DNA from: Empedobacter sedimenti
Lineage (GTDB): Bacteria > Bacteroidota > Bacteroidia > Flavobacteriales > Weeksellaceae
Direction of reading: 5' to 3'
Assembly (NCBI RefSeq): GCF_030005555.1
Contig: NZ_JASCQG010000001.1
Span: forward strand, 1-64,000
DNA: 64,000 nt
Below the pieces are notes generated by a model. It was given only the letters and a program-made list of their open reading frames with translations, searched no databases and was not told the origin of the DNA. Position 1 is the first letter of the stretch. The number at the start of each line of letters is the position of its first letter. Shown in pieces: positions 18,501 to 26,131 of this stretch. Made by a program: the position numbers and the translations under genes.

Positions 18501-18637
18501 TTTTGAGCTTAAAAGGTAATTTAAATGATTTAAACACAGCAATCAATTCTAAATTAAAATCTGCTACAAAAGGAGTGTATGTCGTTACAATCAACAATGA
18601 TGTAGATAAATATACACAAAAGGTTATCAGACAATAA
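15539..18637 (+). CDS. T9SS-exported M60-family metallopeptidase with F5/8-type domains
   Basis: 1032 aa. A signal peptide (to about residue 19) is followed by two related discoidin (F5/8 type C-like) carbohydrate-binding modules at about 25-165 and 190-330. Each has the matching block TLYHS/TMYHS and LVYYPR. The peptidase domain carries HELGH with His613, Glu614 and His617, and Glu632 as the likely third zinc ligand, fitting the M60 (enhancin-like) pattern HExxHx(8-28)E. The last 80 residues (FSIVPNPIKD to the C-terminus) form a type A T9SS sorting domain. M60 enzymes cleave mucins and other O-glycoproteins. A secreted glycoprotein-degrading enzyme is therefore likely. Confidence 0.9.
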   Translation: MKKNYFLLSMVLLGINSIAQEYKMPVQNVTSKQPSQPGNEPVFSTDGILTTMYHSKWNQSGIPDQLDFSFSNQVKSIKSLVYYPRQTGTNGNWTSVEILYSTKDDPTNFKTATATALTWAADATSKKFVFDKEIVNPAVISIKVNAAVGNFSNAAEVEFYSSNQLEPVAAECVIPTDEFSNFKDIKATPLVTGSSASNFQAGENIEKSFDGDFKTLYHSNYGSTAATFPISLVYAFDGNTPLDYLVYYPRNDGGVNGLLGKVKISYNTAANPTYVELSSQDFAQSMDVRKVTFGSQIKPASIKLEILDGRGNFASVAEMEFYTNNTNKFDAKKYATIFKDDLFSELNTGVTQQTIDGITTSPFVKSLAQCLLNNKYKKADRVNEHKPYKTISSINKEYKIGNLNAYENPTGIVFAANKTAVVAVSGIPTGQNVYLRVRDYANEADVSDVTYPLVNGINSIEMKNNGLGYVTYYSDVKNLPNIKLNVISGTVNGVYNTYATTPEKWKEIIENNVYSKVDIVGYYTQLIIDKIPVKLYNPVSPQALIDKYDAISKSERELMGFYKYNKDINTKHLVYTENKGNWFAGGIGAHLDITWGAANSTSPTNLDVWGVAHELGHINQIRPDIKWLGTTEVTNNIYSVWATYNLIKQSGNVNYLRVESETGDATNFPKVSGNRYGEFIKHTLINKKSFNDIEKDPNFRKLVPFWQLSLYYQVAGASKGAATLVFDNDMSDETKTQAPTQVTGVDYAHWFAYTAEKARNRDSSKTTAGQNNLNFAKDLADAVQEDLTDFFTNIGFFTPVNVEIDDYGKSTIIVTQEMIDEAKAYIKSKNYPKPVSPVMHYLNSFNVNSYKEKLKVSGTTGIGATLVTNAIGSFLSVETAKWPNAVAYEVYNDKNELISVSVLGTGDVTLKNTLVDYPTGAVKVYAIGFDGTKILVYPSDLSTSDVNLNNNFSIVPNPIKDQSEIKITLKDSKGIYELNVYDITGKKILSLKGNLNDLNTAINSKLKSATKGVYVVTINNDVDKYTQKVIRQ

Positions 18638-18660
18638 CCAGAAAAACATTTATAAAACTA

Positions 18661-18690
18661 AAAAATCCCTTCTGTCTAGAAGGGATTTTT
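18661..18690. terminator. bidirectional terminator between the M60 and serine hydrolase genes
   Basis: The stem AAATCCCTTCT/AGAAGGGATTT with a short loop has T runs on both strands and sits between convergent genes. Confidence 0.88.
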
Positions 18691-19725
18691 TTATCTAACT
18701 AATTCACTTTTTATGATAATATTTTTGATAATAGTTTCGTAGTAATAATACAAATCAGGATTTTCGTTCATTTGATTTTCAAGAACAATGATGCTGATAT
18801 CACTTTTTGGTATGTAAATATTCATTGATGCAAAACCGTCACCCAAACCAGTATGACCAAAATAATTTACATTGTATTCTGATGCAACTCTAATATTGTA
18901 TCCATAACCTTGTTTTTCACTCCCAAAAACGTTATGCTGAGAAAGTACCGTATTTTTAGTCATCAAATCATACATTTTTTTTGATAATATTTTGCCTTTG
19001 TGTAGCTTATTATTCCAAATAGCTAAATCTGCAATAGTCGTTACAACACCATCTGCAGGTGCATTTTCTTCCGTAATCATAGGTTGTTTCGGTGTAGAAA
19101 ACTGATTATTATCGTTCATATAACCTTTTACTAATTTTGGATTATTGTTTTCTACATACAAACTTGTATTTTTCATTCCAAGAGATTTAAATAAAGCAGT
19201 TGCGACTTCTCTATAAGTTTTATGAGTAACTTTCTCGATGATTTTTCCTAATAGAATGTTAGATAAATTACCATATTTAAAATCTGTTCCAGGTCGGAAA
19301 AGTAAAGGATTTTCTACGTCTATAATTCCATGTGTATGATTCAGTAATTGATGAACAGTAACAGAATCCGCCCAAGCTTGCGAAAGATTTGGTAAATATT
19401 TTTTTATTGAAGAGTGTAAGTCAATTTTACCTTTTTCCACTTCTTTCAAAACCAGTACACTAGTCATTTGTTTTGTATTTGACATAATTTCGAAACGATC
19501 ATCAAATTTTAGAGGAGTTTTAGTCTCTAAATAAGAAAAACCATGCGCCTTTTTGTAGATAATTTTATCTTTTTTCGTAATCAAAATGACTCCATTAAAA
19601 GGTCTTGGTTGAGTTTGTAAAATCATCGAATCAATTTTTGATTGATACGTTTGTTTTGATTGCGCTGTAGATTGAATAGAGAGAAACAATGTAAGTAAAG
19701 TGATGATACGGATTTGAATTGTCAT
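18691..19725 (-). CDS. serine hydrolase, class C beta-lactamase/peptidase fold
   Basis: 344 aa with a signal peptide ending near STAQ. The SxxK motif is SNTK with nucleophile Ser82 and Lys85. YGN (in FKYGNLSNILLG) takes the YxN place, and GHTG takes the KTG-like place. These are the features of PF00144 esterases, D-aminopeptidases and penicillin-binding-type proteins. A true resistance beta-lactamase is less likely, because this branch is mostly esterases or peptidases. It acts in the periplasm. Confidence 0.87.
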   Translation of the reverse strand: MTIQIRIITLLTLFLSIQSTAQSKQTYQSKIDSMILQTQPRPFNGVILITKKDKIIYKKAHGFSYLETKTPLKFDDRFEIMSNTKQMTSVLVLKEVEKGKIDLHSSIKKYLPNLSQAWADSVTVHQLLNHTHGIIDVENPLLFRPGTDFKYGNLSNILLGKIIEKVTHKTYREVATALFKSLGMKNTSLYVENNNPKLVKGYMNDNNQFSTPKQPMITEENAPADGVVTTIADLAIWNNKLHKGKILSKKMYDLMTKNTVLSQHNVFGSEKQGYGYNIRVASEYNVNYFGHTGLGDGFASMNIYIPKSDISIIVLENQMNENPDLYYYYETIIKNIIIKSELVR

Positions 19726-19760
19726 AAAATAGATTGAATATTAGTGTGATATGATTTATT

Positions 19761-19768
19761 CAAAAGTA
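19761..19768 (-). promoter_or_regulatory. candidate -7 element of the serine hydrolase gene
   Basis: On the minus strand this reads TACTTTTG, an exact TAnnTTTG match about 36 bp upstream of the start. Confidence 0.45.
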
Positions 19769-19835
19769 ATAAATTTTGGATGTGTTTTTTATGAATTATT
19801 TAAAATTCTAGAAATGTCTATATCTTAAAAAAACT

Positions 19836-19843
19836 TACCTTTG
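19836..19843 (+). promoter_or_regulatory. candidate uvrA promoter -7 element, close to the start codon
   Basis: TACCTTTG matches TAnnTTTG exactly and ends only 7 bp before the ATG at 19851. Transcription starting at the usual distance would begin at or just before the ATG. Confidence 0.5.
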
Positions 19844-19850
19844 TTCTCCG

Positions 19851-22652
19851 ATGAAAAAAGATATTAATCAACTTGATCCGAAAGAATTTATTCTGATTAA
19901 AGGTGCAAAATTGCACAACTTAAAAAACATTGATTTAGCTATTCCGAAAAATAAATTAGTTGTAATTACCGGAATGTCTGGTTCTGGGAAATCGACTTTG
20001 GCTTTTGATACGTTGTATGCAGAAGGGCAGCGACGTTATGTCGAAAGTTTGTCGTCGTATGCACGTCAGTTTTTAGGGAAATTAGATAAGCCGCAAGTTG
20101 ATTATATCAAAGGAATTGCACCTGCAATTGCGATTCAGCAAAAAGTAAATTCGACCAATCCACGCTCTACAGTTGGGACAACGACCGAAGTTTATGATTA
20201 TCTAAAGTTGTTATATGCGCGTATCGGGAAAACTTACTCGCCAATAACTGGTGAACTAGTTCAGAAAGACTCGGTGACAGATGCGATAGATTATTTACAA
20301 ACTTTTGCGGCAGATTCTAAATTTATTTTACAAATTAAATTGATTGTTCCGGAAGAACGTGTTTTTTCTGAACATTTAAATATACTTCAGCAACAGGGGT
20401 TTACCCGTTTAAGTGTTGATGGAAATCAAGTAAAAATTGAAGATCTTATTTCATTTAATTTTGAACCTCAACCAGAGAATGATGTCCATTTAATCATTGA
20501 TCGAATTGCAATTCCATCCGAAGAAGTAGAATCTTTTTATCATCGTTTGGCTGATTCTATCGAGACGGCTTTTTTCGAAGGAAAAGGTGATATTTCACTT
20601 GTTAATACCGAAGATAATTCAATCAAATATTTCTCTAATAAATTTGAAGCAGATGGTTTAATTTTTAATGAACCAAATATTCATTTTTTTAGTTTCAATA
20701 ATCCTTATGGAGCATGCCCAACTTGTGAAGGTTATGGAAAAGTAATCGGAGTTGAAGAAAATCTTGTTGTCCCAAATAAATCACTTTCAGTTTATGAAGA
20801 TGCGGTTGTAGCTTGGAAAGGAGAGAAAATGGGTGAGTGGAAGGATTATTTTATCAAGCTTTCTCAAAATGTAAATTTTCCAATTCATAAACCTTATTTT
20901 GAATTAACTGAAGAACAAAAGGATTATTTGTGGCGAGGTGAAGGTGATTGGGAAGGATTGGATGGTTTTTTCAAGATGGTAGAAGAAAATACCTATAAAA
21001 TTCAATATCGTGTAATGTTGTCACGTTATCGTGGTAAAACAACTTGTCCGACTTGTAAAGGAAAGCGTTTGCGTAAAGAAACAAATTACGTGAAAATTGC
21101 AGATAAATCGATTAATGAGTTGGTGGATTTACCTTTAAATGAGTTAAACGATTTCTTTTCGAATATAAAATTTAACGAATATGATCAGCAAATTGCAGGT
21201 CGAATTATTTACGAAATTAATTCTCGATTAACCTTTTTATTAGATGTAGGTTTGGAGTATTTGACTCTAAATCGTGCTTCAAATACACTTTCTGGTGGAG
21301 AATCGCAACGTATCAATTTAGCAACTTCGTTAGGAAGTAGTTTGGTTGGTTCTATGTATGTGTTAGATGAGCCTTCGATAGGTTTACATTCACGAGATAC
21401 AGAGAAATTTATTACTATTTTACATCGTTTACGCGATTTAGGCAATACGGTAATTGTGGTAGAACATGATGAAGATATTATGAAAGCTGCAGATTATATC
21501 ATTGATATTGGGCCAGAGGCTGGAACAAATGGAGGTGAAGTGGTTTTTGAAGGAACGTATGACGAATTGATGAAAGCCGAAACGTTGACCGCAAAATATC
21601 TGAATGGAGAAATGGAAATTGAGGTTCCGAAGAAACGTTTAAAATCGCCTAATTATTTAAAAATTATTGGAGCACGCGAAAATAATCTAAAAAATATAGA
21701 TGTTAAGTTTCCTTTGAATCAACTAACTGTAATTACAGGAGTTTCAGGATCTGGGAAATCTACTTTGATGAAAGATATTTTAACGCCAGCTATTCAACGA
21801 AATTTTGAAATTTTTGGTAATAAAATTGGAGATTTTGATGATTTGGTTGGTGATATTCGACAATTGGAAGGAATTGAGCTTATCGATCAAAATCCGATTG
21901 GTAAATCTTCTCGTTCTAATCCTGTGACGTATGTAAAAGCTTACGATGATATCCGAAATTTATTTGCCAATCAAAAAGCAAGTAAAGTGATGGGATTTCA
22001 GCCCAAACATTTTTCGTTTAATGTTGATGGCGGACGTTGTGATACATGTAAAGGAGAAGGAACAATTACAATCGAAATGCAATTTATGGCTGATGTAGAT
22101 TTGGTTTGTGAAGATTGTCATGGAGAGCGTTTTAAGAAAGAAATCTTAGAAGTTAAGTTCGAAGGAAAATCGATTTCAGATATTTTAAATCTTACGATTG
22201 ACAATGCAATTGACTTTTTTGCAACACATAATCAAACTAAAATTGTAGAGAAATTAAAGCCTTTGCAAGACGTAGGTTTAGGTTATGTTAAATTAGGACA
22301 ATCATCAAATACACTTTCTGGAGGAGAAGCTCAACGTATCAAATTAGCGTTTTTCTTGACAAAAGGAGAAACGAAGAACAAAACTCTGTTTATTTTTGAT
22401 GAACCTTCCACTGGATTGCATTTTCACGATATTCAGAAGCTGATAAAAGCTTTACGCGCTTTGATTGATTTGGGACATTCGGTTTTTGTGATTGAGCACA
22501 ATATGGATATCATAAAAGTTGCAGACTGGGTAATTGATCTTGGTCCGGAAGGAGGAAAGAAAGGAGGTTATTTGGTTGCAGAAGGAACTCCAGAAGATAT
22601 TGTAAAAGTAAAAGAATCTTACACAGGAAAATTCTTGAAAGAAAAATTATAA
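19851..22652 (+). CDS. uvrA: excinuclease ABC subunit A
   Basis: 933 aa. Two ABC ATPase modules are present: Walker A GMSGSGKST at 41-49 and GVSGSGKST in the second half; signatures LSGGESQRINLA and LSGGEAQRIKLA. The zinc-binding CPTCEGYGKV/CPTCKGKRLRK and CDTCKGEGT/CEDCHGERF pairs are all intact. UvrA scans DNA for bulky lesions with UvrB and starts nucleotide excision repair in the cytoplasm. It is monocistronic with its own terminator. In most bacteria uvrA is under SOS control; I see no LexA-type box I can vouch for. Confidence 0.97.
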   Translation: MKKDINQLDPKEFILIKGAKLHNLKNIDLAIPKNKLVVITGMSGSGKSTLAFDTLYAEGQRRYVESLSSYARQFLGKLDKPQVDYIKGIAPAIAIQQKVNSTNPRSTVGTTTEVYDYLKLLYARIGKTYSPITGELVQKDSVTDAIDYLQTFAADSKFILQIKLIVPEERVFSEHLNILQQQGFTRLSVDGNQVKIEDLISFNFEPQPENDVHLIIDRIAIPSEEVESFYHRLADSIETAFFEGKGDISLVNTEDNSIKYFSNKFEADGLIFNEPNIHFFSFNNPYGACPTCEGYGKVIGVEENLVVPNKSLSVYEDAVVAWKGEKMGEWKDYFIKLSQNVNFPIHKPYFELTEEQKDYLWRGEGDWEGLDGFFKMVEENTYKIQYRVMLSRYRGKTTCPTCKGKRLRKETNYVKIADKSINELVDLPLNELNDFFSNIKFNEYDQQIAGRIIYEINSRLTFLLDVGLEYLTLNRASNTLSGGESQRINLATSLGSSLVGSMYVLDEPSIGLHSRDTEKFITILHRLRDLGNTVIVVEHDEDIMKAADYIIDIGPEAGTNGGEVVFEGTYDELMKAETLTAKYLNGEMEIEVPKKRLKSPNYLKIIGARENNLKNIDVKFPLNQLTVITGVSGSGKSTLMKDILTPAIQRNFEIFGNKIGDFDDLVGDIRQLEGIELIDQNPIGKSSRSNPVTYVKAYDDIRNLFANQKASKVMGFQPKHFSFNVDGGRCDTCKGEGTITIEMQFMADVDLVCEDCHGERFKKEILEVKFEGKSISDILNLTIDNAIDFFATHNQTKIVEKLKPLQDVGLGYVKLGQSSNTLSGGEAQRIKLAFFLTKGETKNKTLFIFDEPSTGLHFHDIQKLIKALRALIDLGHSVFVIEHNMDIIKVADWVIDLGPEGGKKGGYLVAEGTPEDIVKVKESYTGKFLKEKL

Positions 22653-22656
22653 AATG

Positions 22657-22684
22657 AAAGTCGTTCTTCGGAGCGACTTTTTTT
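22657..22684 (+). terminator. uvrA terminator
   Basis: The stem AAAGTCGTTC/GGAGCGACTTT around a TTCG-type loop is followed by a run of Ts. Confidence 0.88.
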
Positions 22685-22702
22685 GTGAATATTAAAACCA
22701 AA

Positions 22703-22730
22703 AAAGCTTTTCTGAAAAAGAAAAGCTTTT
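22703..22730. terminator. AT-rich hairpin, likely terminator of the sigma operon
   Basis: AAAAGCTTTT is repeated around a 9-nt loop, and on the minus strand a T run follows. A second small hairpin GAACGAG/CTCGTTC at 22823-22839 lies directly after the minus-strand stop at 22850. Confidence 0.6.
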
Positions 22731-22849
22731 AAAAATGTTATAAAAAATGTAAAACATTGGCTAATCTACATGTAAAATGATATGTAAATAAGGTGTGCTT
22801 TATGTAAAAATTAAAGTTGAATGAACGAGAAACTCGTTCGCGAGGAGTA

Positions 22850-23575
22850 TTATTTTCTCAAGTAAACGTTTCCGTATTTAGAAGAAAATTCTTGGCGAGG
22901 TTCTTTTCCAATATAAGCTGTAATAGCAGTGTGGAAATCCTCTGATTTAGTAGGTTTTACAGGTAAATCTAAATTTGTAAAAATCTTTCCATAAAAACAT
23001 TCAGCATTTAGTTCGCCAATTTTTTTCTGATCTACAGTAGCGTCAACGCTTCCGTAAGTAGATTTAGCGATTAATGGACCATCAAATGTATTTACTTCAA
23101 CAGTTCCGTAAGTAGATTCAATTTGTGTTTTTGTGTTACGTGGAACTTTGATTTCTAAAACAATATCGATCTGAACTCCAATGCTTGTTATATCAAACTT
23201 TGTTTTGTTTACCTTCTCATATTCTTGAAATTCTTTTTTAGATTTGAAAGTTATTTTATCATCACCCTTGTAAGCAACAACATGCTGAGGTAAATCTTTG
23301 TAATTGTTAACTTTTCCTTCAATCAGTTTTGTATTACCAGCTAAAGTTTGTTCGCTGATAACGAAATCTCCATTATTTTGATTATTATTAATATCTACTT
23401 TTCCAGAAATTTCAATTTCATTTTTATCCCAAGTTGTAATTTTTACAAGTTGCGGATAATCAAACTTTAAGGTTAATTCTTGTCCTTTTTGTGCTTGAAA
23501 TTTTTTCTGTATTGATGTTTGAGCGAATAGACTCGCAGCAAACATTCCTATTACTAAAGTTAATGTTGTTCTCAT
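22850..23575 (-). CDS. exported DUF4097-like protein (distal gene of the sigma operon)
   Basis: 241 aa, with a signal peptide ending in LFAQ. The C-terminal half has recurring YGxVxV-type strands (STYGTVEVNTFDGPLIAKSTYGSVDAT, YGKIFTNL, YGNVYLRK), the hallmark of DUF4097 beta-solenoid proteins. Its start overlaps the previous gene by 4 bp (ATGA), so the two are translationally coupled. Its likely place is the periplasm or outer membrane surface; its molecular role is unknown. Confidence 0.8.
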   Translation of the reverse strand: MRTTLTLVIGMFAASLFAQTSIQKKFQAQKGQELTLKFDYPQLVKITTWDKNEIEISGKVDINNNQNNGDFVISEQTLAGNTKLIEGKVNNYKDLPQHVVAYKGDDKITFKSKKEFQEYEKVNKTKFDITSIGVQIDIVLEIKVPRNTKTQIESTYGTVEVNTFDGPLIAKSTYGSVDATVDQKKIGELNAECFYGKIFTNLDLPVKPTKSEDFHTAITAYIGKEPRQEFSSKYGNVYLRK

Positions 23576-24381
23576 AAAGCTCTTAAATATATTTTACCAT
23601 AATCTGATCTAAAATTAAAATTGCTTCCACCACCATTCATTGTCGCAGTTAATTGATCGTTATATTTTATCATATCCGAGTTGGTTTGCATCTTAATTGG
23701 TAATTCTGGTGCAACTAAGATATCTCCATACGAAGTTGTTACTTTTATATTCGCATTTGCTTTTTTAGGAATTGTAACATCAACTGCTCCATAAATAGAA
23801 ACTACAGAAAGAGGACCTTTTACATTTTGGTTGAAACGTGCATCAATACTTCCGTAAATACTGTTGATTGTCGCAGGACCAGAAATGTTTTCTAATACCA
23901 AATTATTGTAAGTTGCAGAAGCTTCCAACTCATTTTCGATATTTTTGAAATTGACTGAACCTCCAAACTGAGATTGATGTTCGTAAACAATTTTCACTCC
24001 ACGAGGAACTAAAATTTTAATATTTGGAGGATTGATACGGCTTAATTGCTTAACGTCAATAACACCATTTTGTTCTTCAACATTAATTCCTAAACCAGTA
24101 TTGTCAGCTAATCCCATTGCATTTATTGCACGTAATCCCTTTGCGCGTTCGTCTGTATTTTCTTTAGTTTTCTTAGCAGAGAATACAATTTCTTTACCAT
24201 CGTAACCTTCTATAGTTACTCTACCCAAATCAATGTGCAATTTACCTTTGTTAACAGCTAATTTGTATGTTCCGTTATCATCAACAGTTGTTGTTTCTGT
24301 AGACTTAACAGACTTTTCTTGTGCTTGCAACGACATTGCTAATAACATTGTTGCGATAAACATTGTTTTCTTTATCATCAT
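23572..24381 (-). CDS. exported DUF4097-like protein (sigma operon)
   Basis: 269 aa with a signal peptide ending in LQAQ. It is a paralogue of its downstream neighbour: IYGSIDARFNQNVKGPLSVVSIYGAVDVTIPKK and TTSYGDILV repeat the same YGxxxx strand, and both end with YGKIYLR/YGNVYLR. It lies 9 bp after the anti-sigma-like gene. Such proteins are common in Bacteroidota sigma-factor operons. I infer an envelope role sensed or controlled by the sigma system. Confidence 0.8.
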   Translation of the reverse strand: MMIKKTMFIATMLLAMSLQAQEKSVKSTETTTVDDNGTYKLAVNKGKLHIDLGRVTIEGYDGKEIVFSAKKTKENTDERAKGLRAINAMGLADNTGLGINVEEQNGVIDVKQLSRINPPNIKILVPRGVKIVYEHQSQFGGSVNFKNIENELEASATYNNLVLENISGPATINSIYGSIDARFNQNVKGPLSVVSIYGAVDVTIPKKANANIKVTTSYGDILVAPELPIKMQTNSDMIKYNDQLTATMNGGGSNFNFRSDYGKIYLRAL

Positions 24382-24390
24382 AAAAAGTAT

Positions 24391-25224
24391 TTATTGTGAA
24401 ACATTATTTTTTAATAAAACTGCGTAGGCTTCATCTTTTACAAACGGCATTGTTTGTGGGTCTAAAACCATTTCTTGTAATTTCTTTGTTAGTTGTGGAA
24501 CAGTCTTGTTATTATCCATTTTGCCTATAATTCCGATCAATTCCATTTGAACCATAGGATCATCTTGCTGAAGAAAAACGTTTGTTAATTCTTCCGAAAC
24601 TGTTGATTTTGGTGTCTTTTTAGCTAAAACTTCAATCGCATTTAATCGTACAATGGTATTATTGTCATTCAAAGCTTTTTGTTTTAATGCATCTAAGTCA
24701 TTTCTGTTCAAAGCTTCGTATTCACCAAGTTTTGCAATAGCATCAATACGATTACTTGTAGATTGTTCATCATTCAGCGCTAATAAAACATCCTCTTTTA
24801 CATTGTCTGTAATTATTTGATTAGTATTTAAATCGTTTTGTTTAGAGTTTTTAGATTCTTTAATTCTCGAAGCAACAATTGTTTCATTATTTTTAAATTC
24901 TTCGCTAGATTTTTCAAAAATAACAGGATTCTCCTTAATAGCTTCTGGTTTTACTTGAACTGATTTTTTTACAATTTCTTGTTGATTCACATTTAGATTT
25001 TGATCTGAATGTTGATTAAGGACAAAATATAAACCAGCACTTACAACAACCAAGGCACTCGCTGCAATAGACCAATAAGTTGTGATTGATCTTTTCGGAG
25101 TTTCAAGTACTTTGGTTTGTTGCGGAATATTAGCTTGTATTTTTTTCCACAATTCTGCCGAAGGCTCTTTATTTTCAAAAGCTTCTCGGTTGTTATCAAT
25201 ATATTTTTTTAATGGATCATTCAT
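24391..25224 (-). CDS. putative membrane-anchored anti-sigma factor with HEAT-like repeats
   Basis: I use the ATG at 25224 (MNDPLKKYIDNNREAF), giving 277 aa; the longer frame reaches back into the sigma gene. The N-terminal cytoplasmic part has the PSAELWKKIQANI pattern seen in Bacteroidota anti-sigma proteins. One transmembrane helix lies at about 53-75. The periplasmic C-terminal half has helical repeats of HEAT type (ALKQKALNDNNTIVRLNAIEVLAK and ELTNVFLQQDDPMVQMELIGII). It overlaps the sigma gene by 8 bp. Confidence 0.75.
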   Translation of the reverse strand: MNDPLKKYIDNNREAFENKEPSAELWKKIQANIPQQTKVLETPKRSITTYWSIAASALVVVSAGLYFVLNQHSDQNLNVNQQEIVKKSVQVKPEAIKENPVIFEKSSEEFKNNETIVASRIKESKNSKQNDLNTNQIITDNVKEDVLLALNDEQSTSNRIDAIAKLGEYEALNRNDLDALKQKALNDNNTIVRLNAIEVLAKKTPKSTVSEELTNVFLQQDDPMVQMELIGIIGKMDNNKTVPQLTKKLQEMVLDPQTMPFVKDEAYAVLLKNNVSQ

Positions 25225-25789
25225 AATACATGGTTTGTTGTAAAATTTGAGCAATTTTTTGTTTTGCACGATGATATTTGCTCCTCACCGTTGTGTTACT
25301 TATTCCAAGCATATTAGCTATCTCTTCTTGCGGAATATTTTCGAAAAGAAATAAATTGACAATTGTTCTTGCATCAGCTGGTAAATTTTCAATAGCCTTT
25401 TGTATTTCGATTATTTTATCTTCTAATTCGTACTTCTCAATTAATAATTCTTCTCCATCATCTATTATTGATGCATTTTCTATATCGGTAAAATAAACTT
25501 TCTTTTTCCTTAAATGAGAAATTGATTTATTGATTGCTACACGCTTCAACCAAGCACCAAGTTGCTCAATATCTTGTAATTTTTGAATATCAGAAAAAAT
25601 AGAAACAAAAATATCTTGTGTTAAATCTTCTGCTTCAGAAAGATCTACAACCAAACGATAGACCGAATTAAAAACCAATTTAGAATATCGATGATAAAAT
25701 TGAGCATAACCCGTCTCAGCACCTTTTGCACAAAGGCTGACCAATTCTTTATCACTAAGAGAGTTAATTTCTGTTTTCAAGATTCTCAA
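25217..25789 (-). CDS. RNA polymerase sigma factor, ECF (sigma-70 family)
   Basis: 190 aa. Region 2 is YHRYSKLVFNSVYRLVVDLSEAEDLTQDIFVSIF (about residues 31-64). Region 4 is the helix-turn-helix IPQEEIANMLGISNTTVRSKYHRAKQKI (about 153-180). It recruits core RNA polymerase to its own promoters, probably including this operon. It is the first of four overlapping or closely spaced genes: sigma, anti-sigma and two DUF4097-like proteins. No exact TAnnTTTG box lies just upstream, in line with a non-housekeeping promoter. Confidence 0.92.
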   Translation of the reverse strand: MRILKTEINSLSDKELVSLCAKGAETGYAQFYHRYSKLVFNSVYRLVVDLSEAEDLTQDIFVSIFSDIQKLQDIEQLGAWLKRVAINKSISHLRKKKVYFTDIENASIIDDGEELLIEKYELEDKIIEIQKAIENLPADARTIVNLFLFENIPQEEIANMLGISNTTVRSKYHRAKQKIAQILQQTMYYE

Positions 25790-25934
25790 TGTTTCTGTTG
25801 TTTCTATAGAATAGACGCATTAAGTTATGCGATGTTGCACAAATATTTTACTAAATTTTAAATTATTTAGTAAATCTATTGATTGTCAGTGTTTTGAAGT
25901 ATTGTTTTATTGAGGGATAAATGACATATAGACA

Positions 25935-25961
25935 CAAAAAAGCCCCGAAGATAGTCGAGGC
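25935..25961 (-). terminator. orphan intrinsic terminator downstream of the tracrRNA
   Basis: On the minus strand a 7-bp stem GCCTCGA/TCGGGGC (one G-T pair) with a 6-nt loop is followed by six Ts. No minus-strand gene ends here. It may insulate the sigma operon from tracrRNA read-through or end a small RNA. Confidence 0.7.
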
Positions 25962-25988
25962 GCTAAAAAGTATTAATTATATAGTTTA

Positions 25989-26037
25989 TTTTTTTGTATT
26001 CAAAAATCATTCAACAAAACGTTAGAATACAAAAAAA
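25989..26037. repeat. inverted repeat with a 13-bp perfect stem beside the tracrRNA end
   Basis: TTTTTTTGTATTC (25989-26001) pairs perfectly with GAATACAAAAAAA (26025-26037) around a 23-nt loop. The right arm includes the T run that ends the tracrRNA on the minus strand, so the two structures compete for it. Confidence 0.6.
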
Positions 26038-26098
26038 GGCGAGTTGCCCCACCTTGAATGTTCACACAACGGAATGATCCTTATTGTGAGTTCCTTTC
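26031..26098 (-). ncRNA. tracrRNA of the type II-C CRISPR system
   Basis: Read on the minus strand, a 17-nt segment (26084-26100) is the exact complement of the crRNA repeat 5' part (TTGTGAGTTCCTTTCAA on the plus strand). It is followed by the small nexus hairpin GGATCATTCC, and then by a terminator stem AAGGTG/CGCCTT with a run of Ts at 26031-26037. This order (anti-repeat, nexus, terminal hairpin) is that of known type II-C tracrRNAs. The promoter box at 26103-26110 predicts a start near 26098 and an RNA of about 68 nt, with about 15 nt of anti-repeat. The 5' end could also lie further upstream. Confidence 0.85.
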
Positions 26099-26102
26099 AA
26101 TA

Positions 26103-26110
26103 CAAATATA
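26103..26110 (-). promoter_or_regulatory. candidate tracrRNA promoter -7 element
   Basis: On the minus strand TATATTTG matches TAnnTTTG exactly and sits directly before the anti-repeat. Confidence 0.6.
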
Positions 26111-26131
26111 GAGATAAAATATTTATATATG

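Noticed and set aside
18691-19725. Antibiotic-resistance beta-lactamase
   Set aside because: The SxxK fold is shared by many esterases and peptidases, and nothing specific to class C resistance enzymes is visible.
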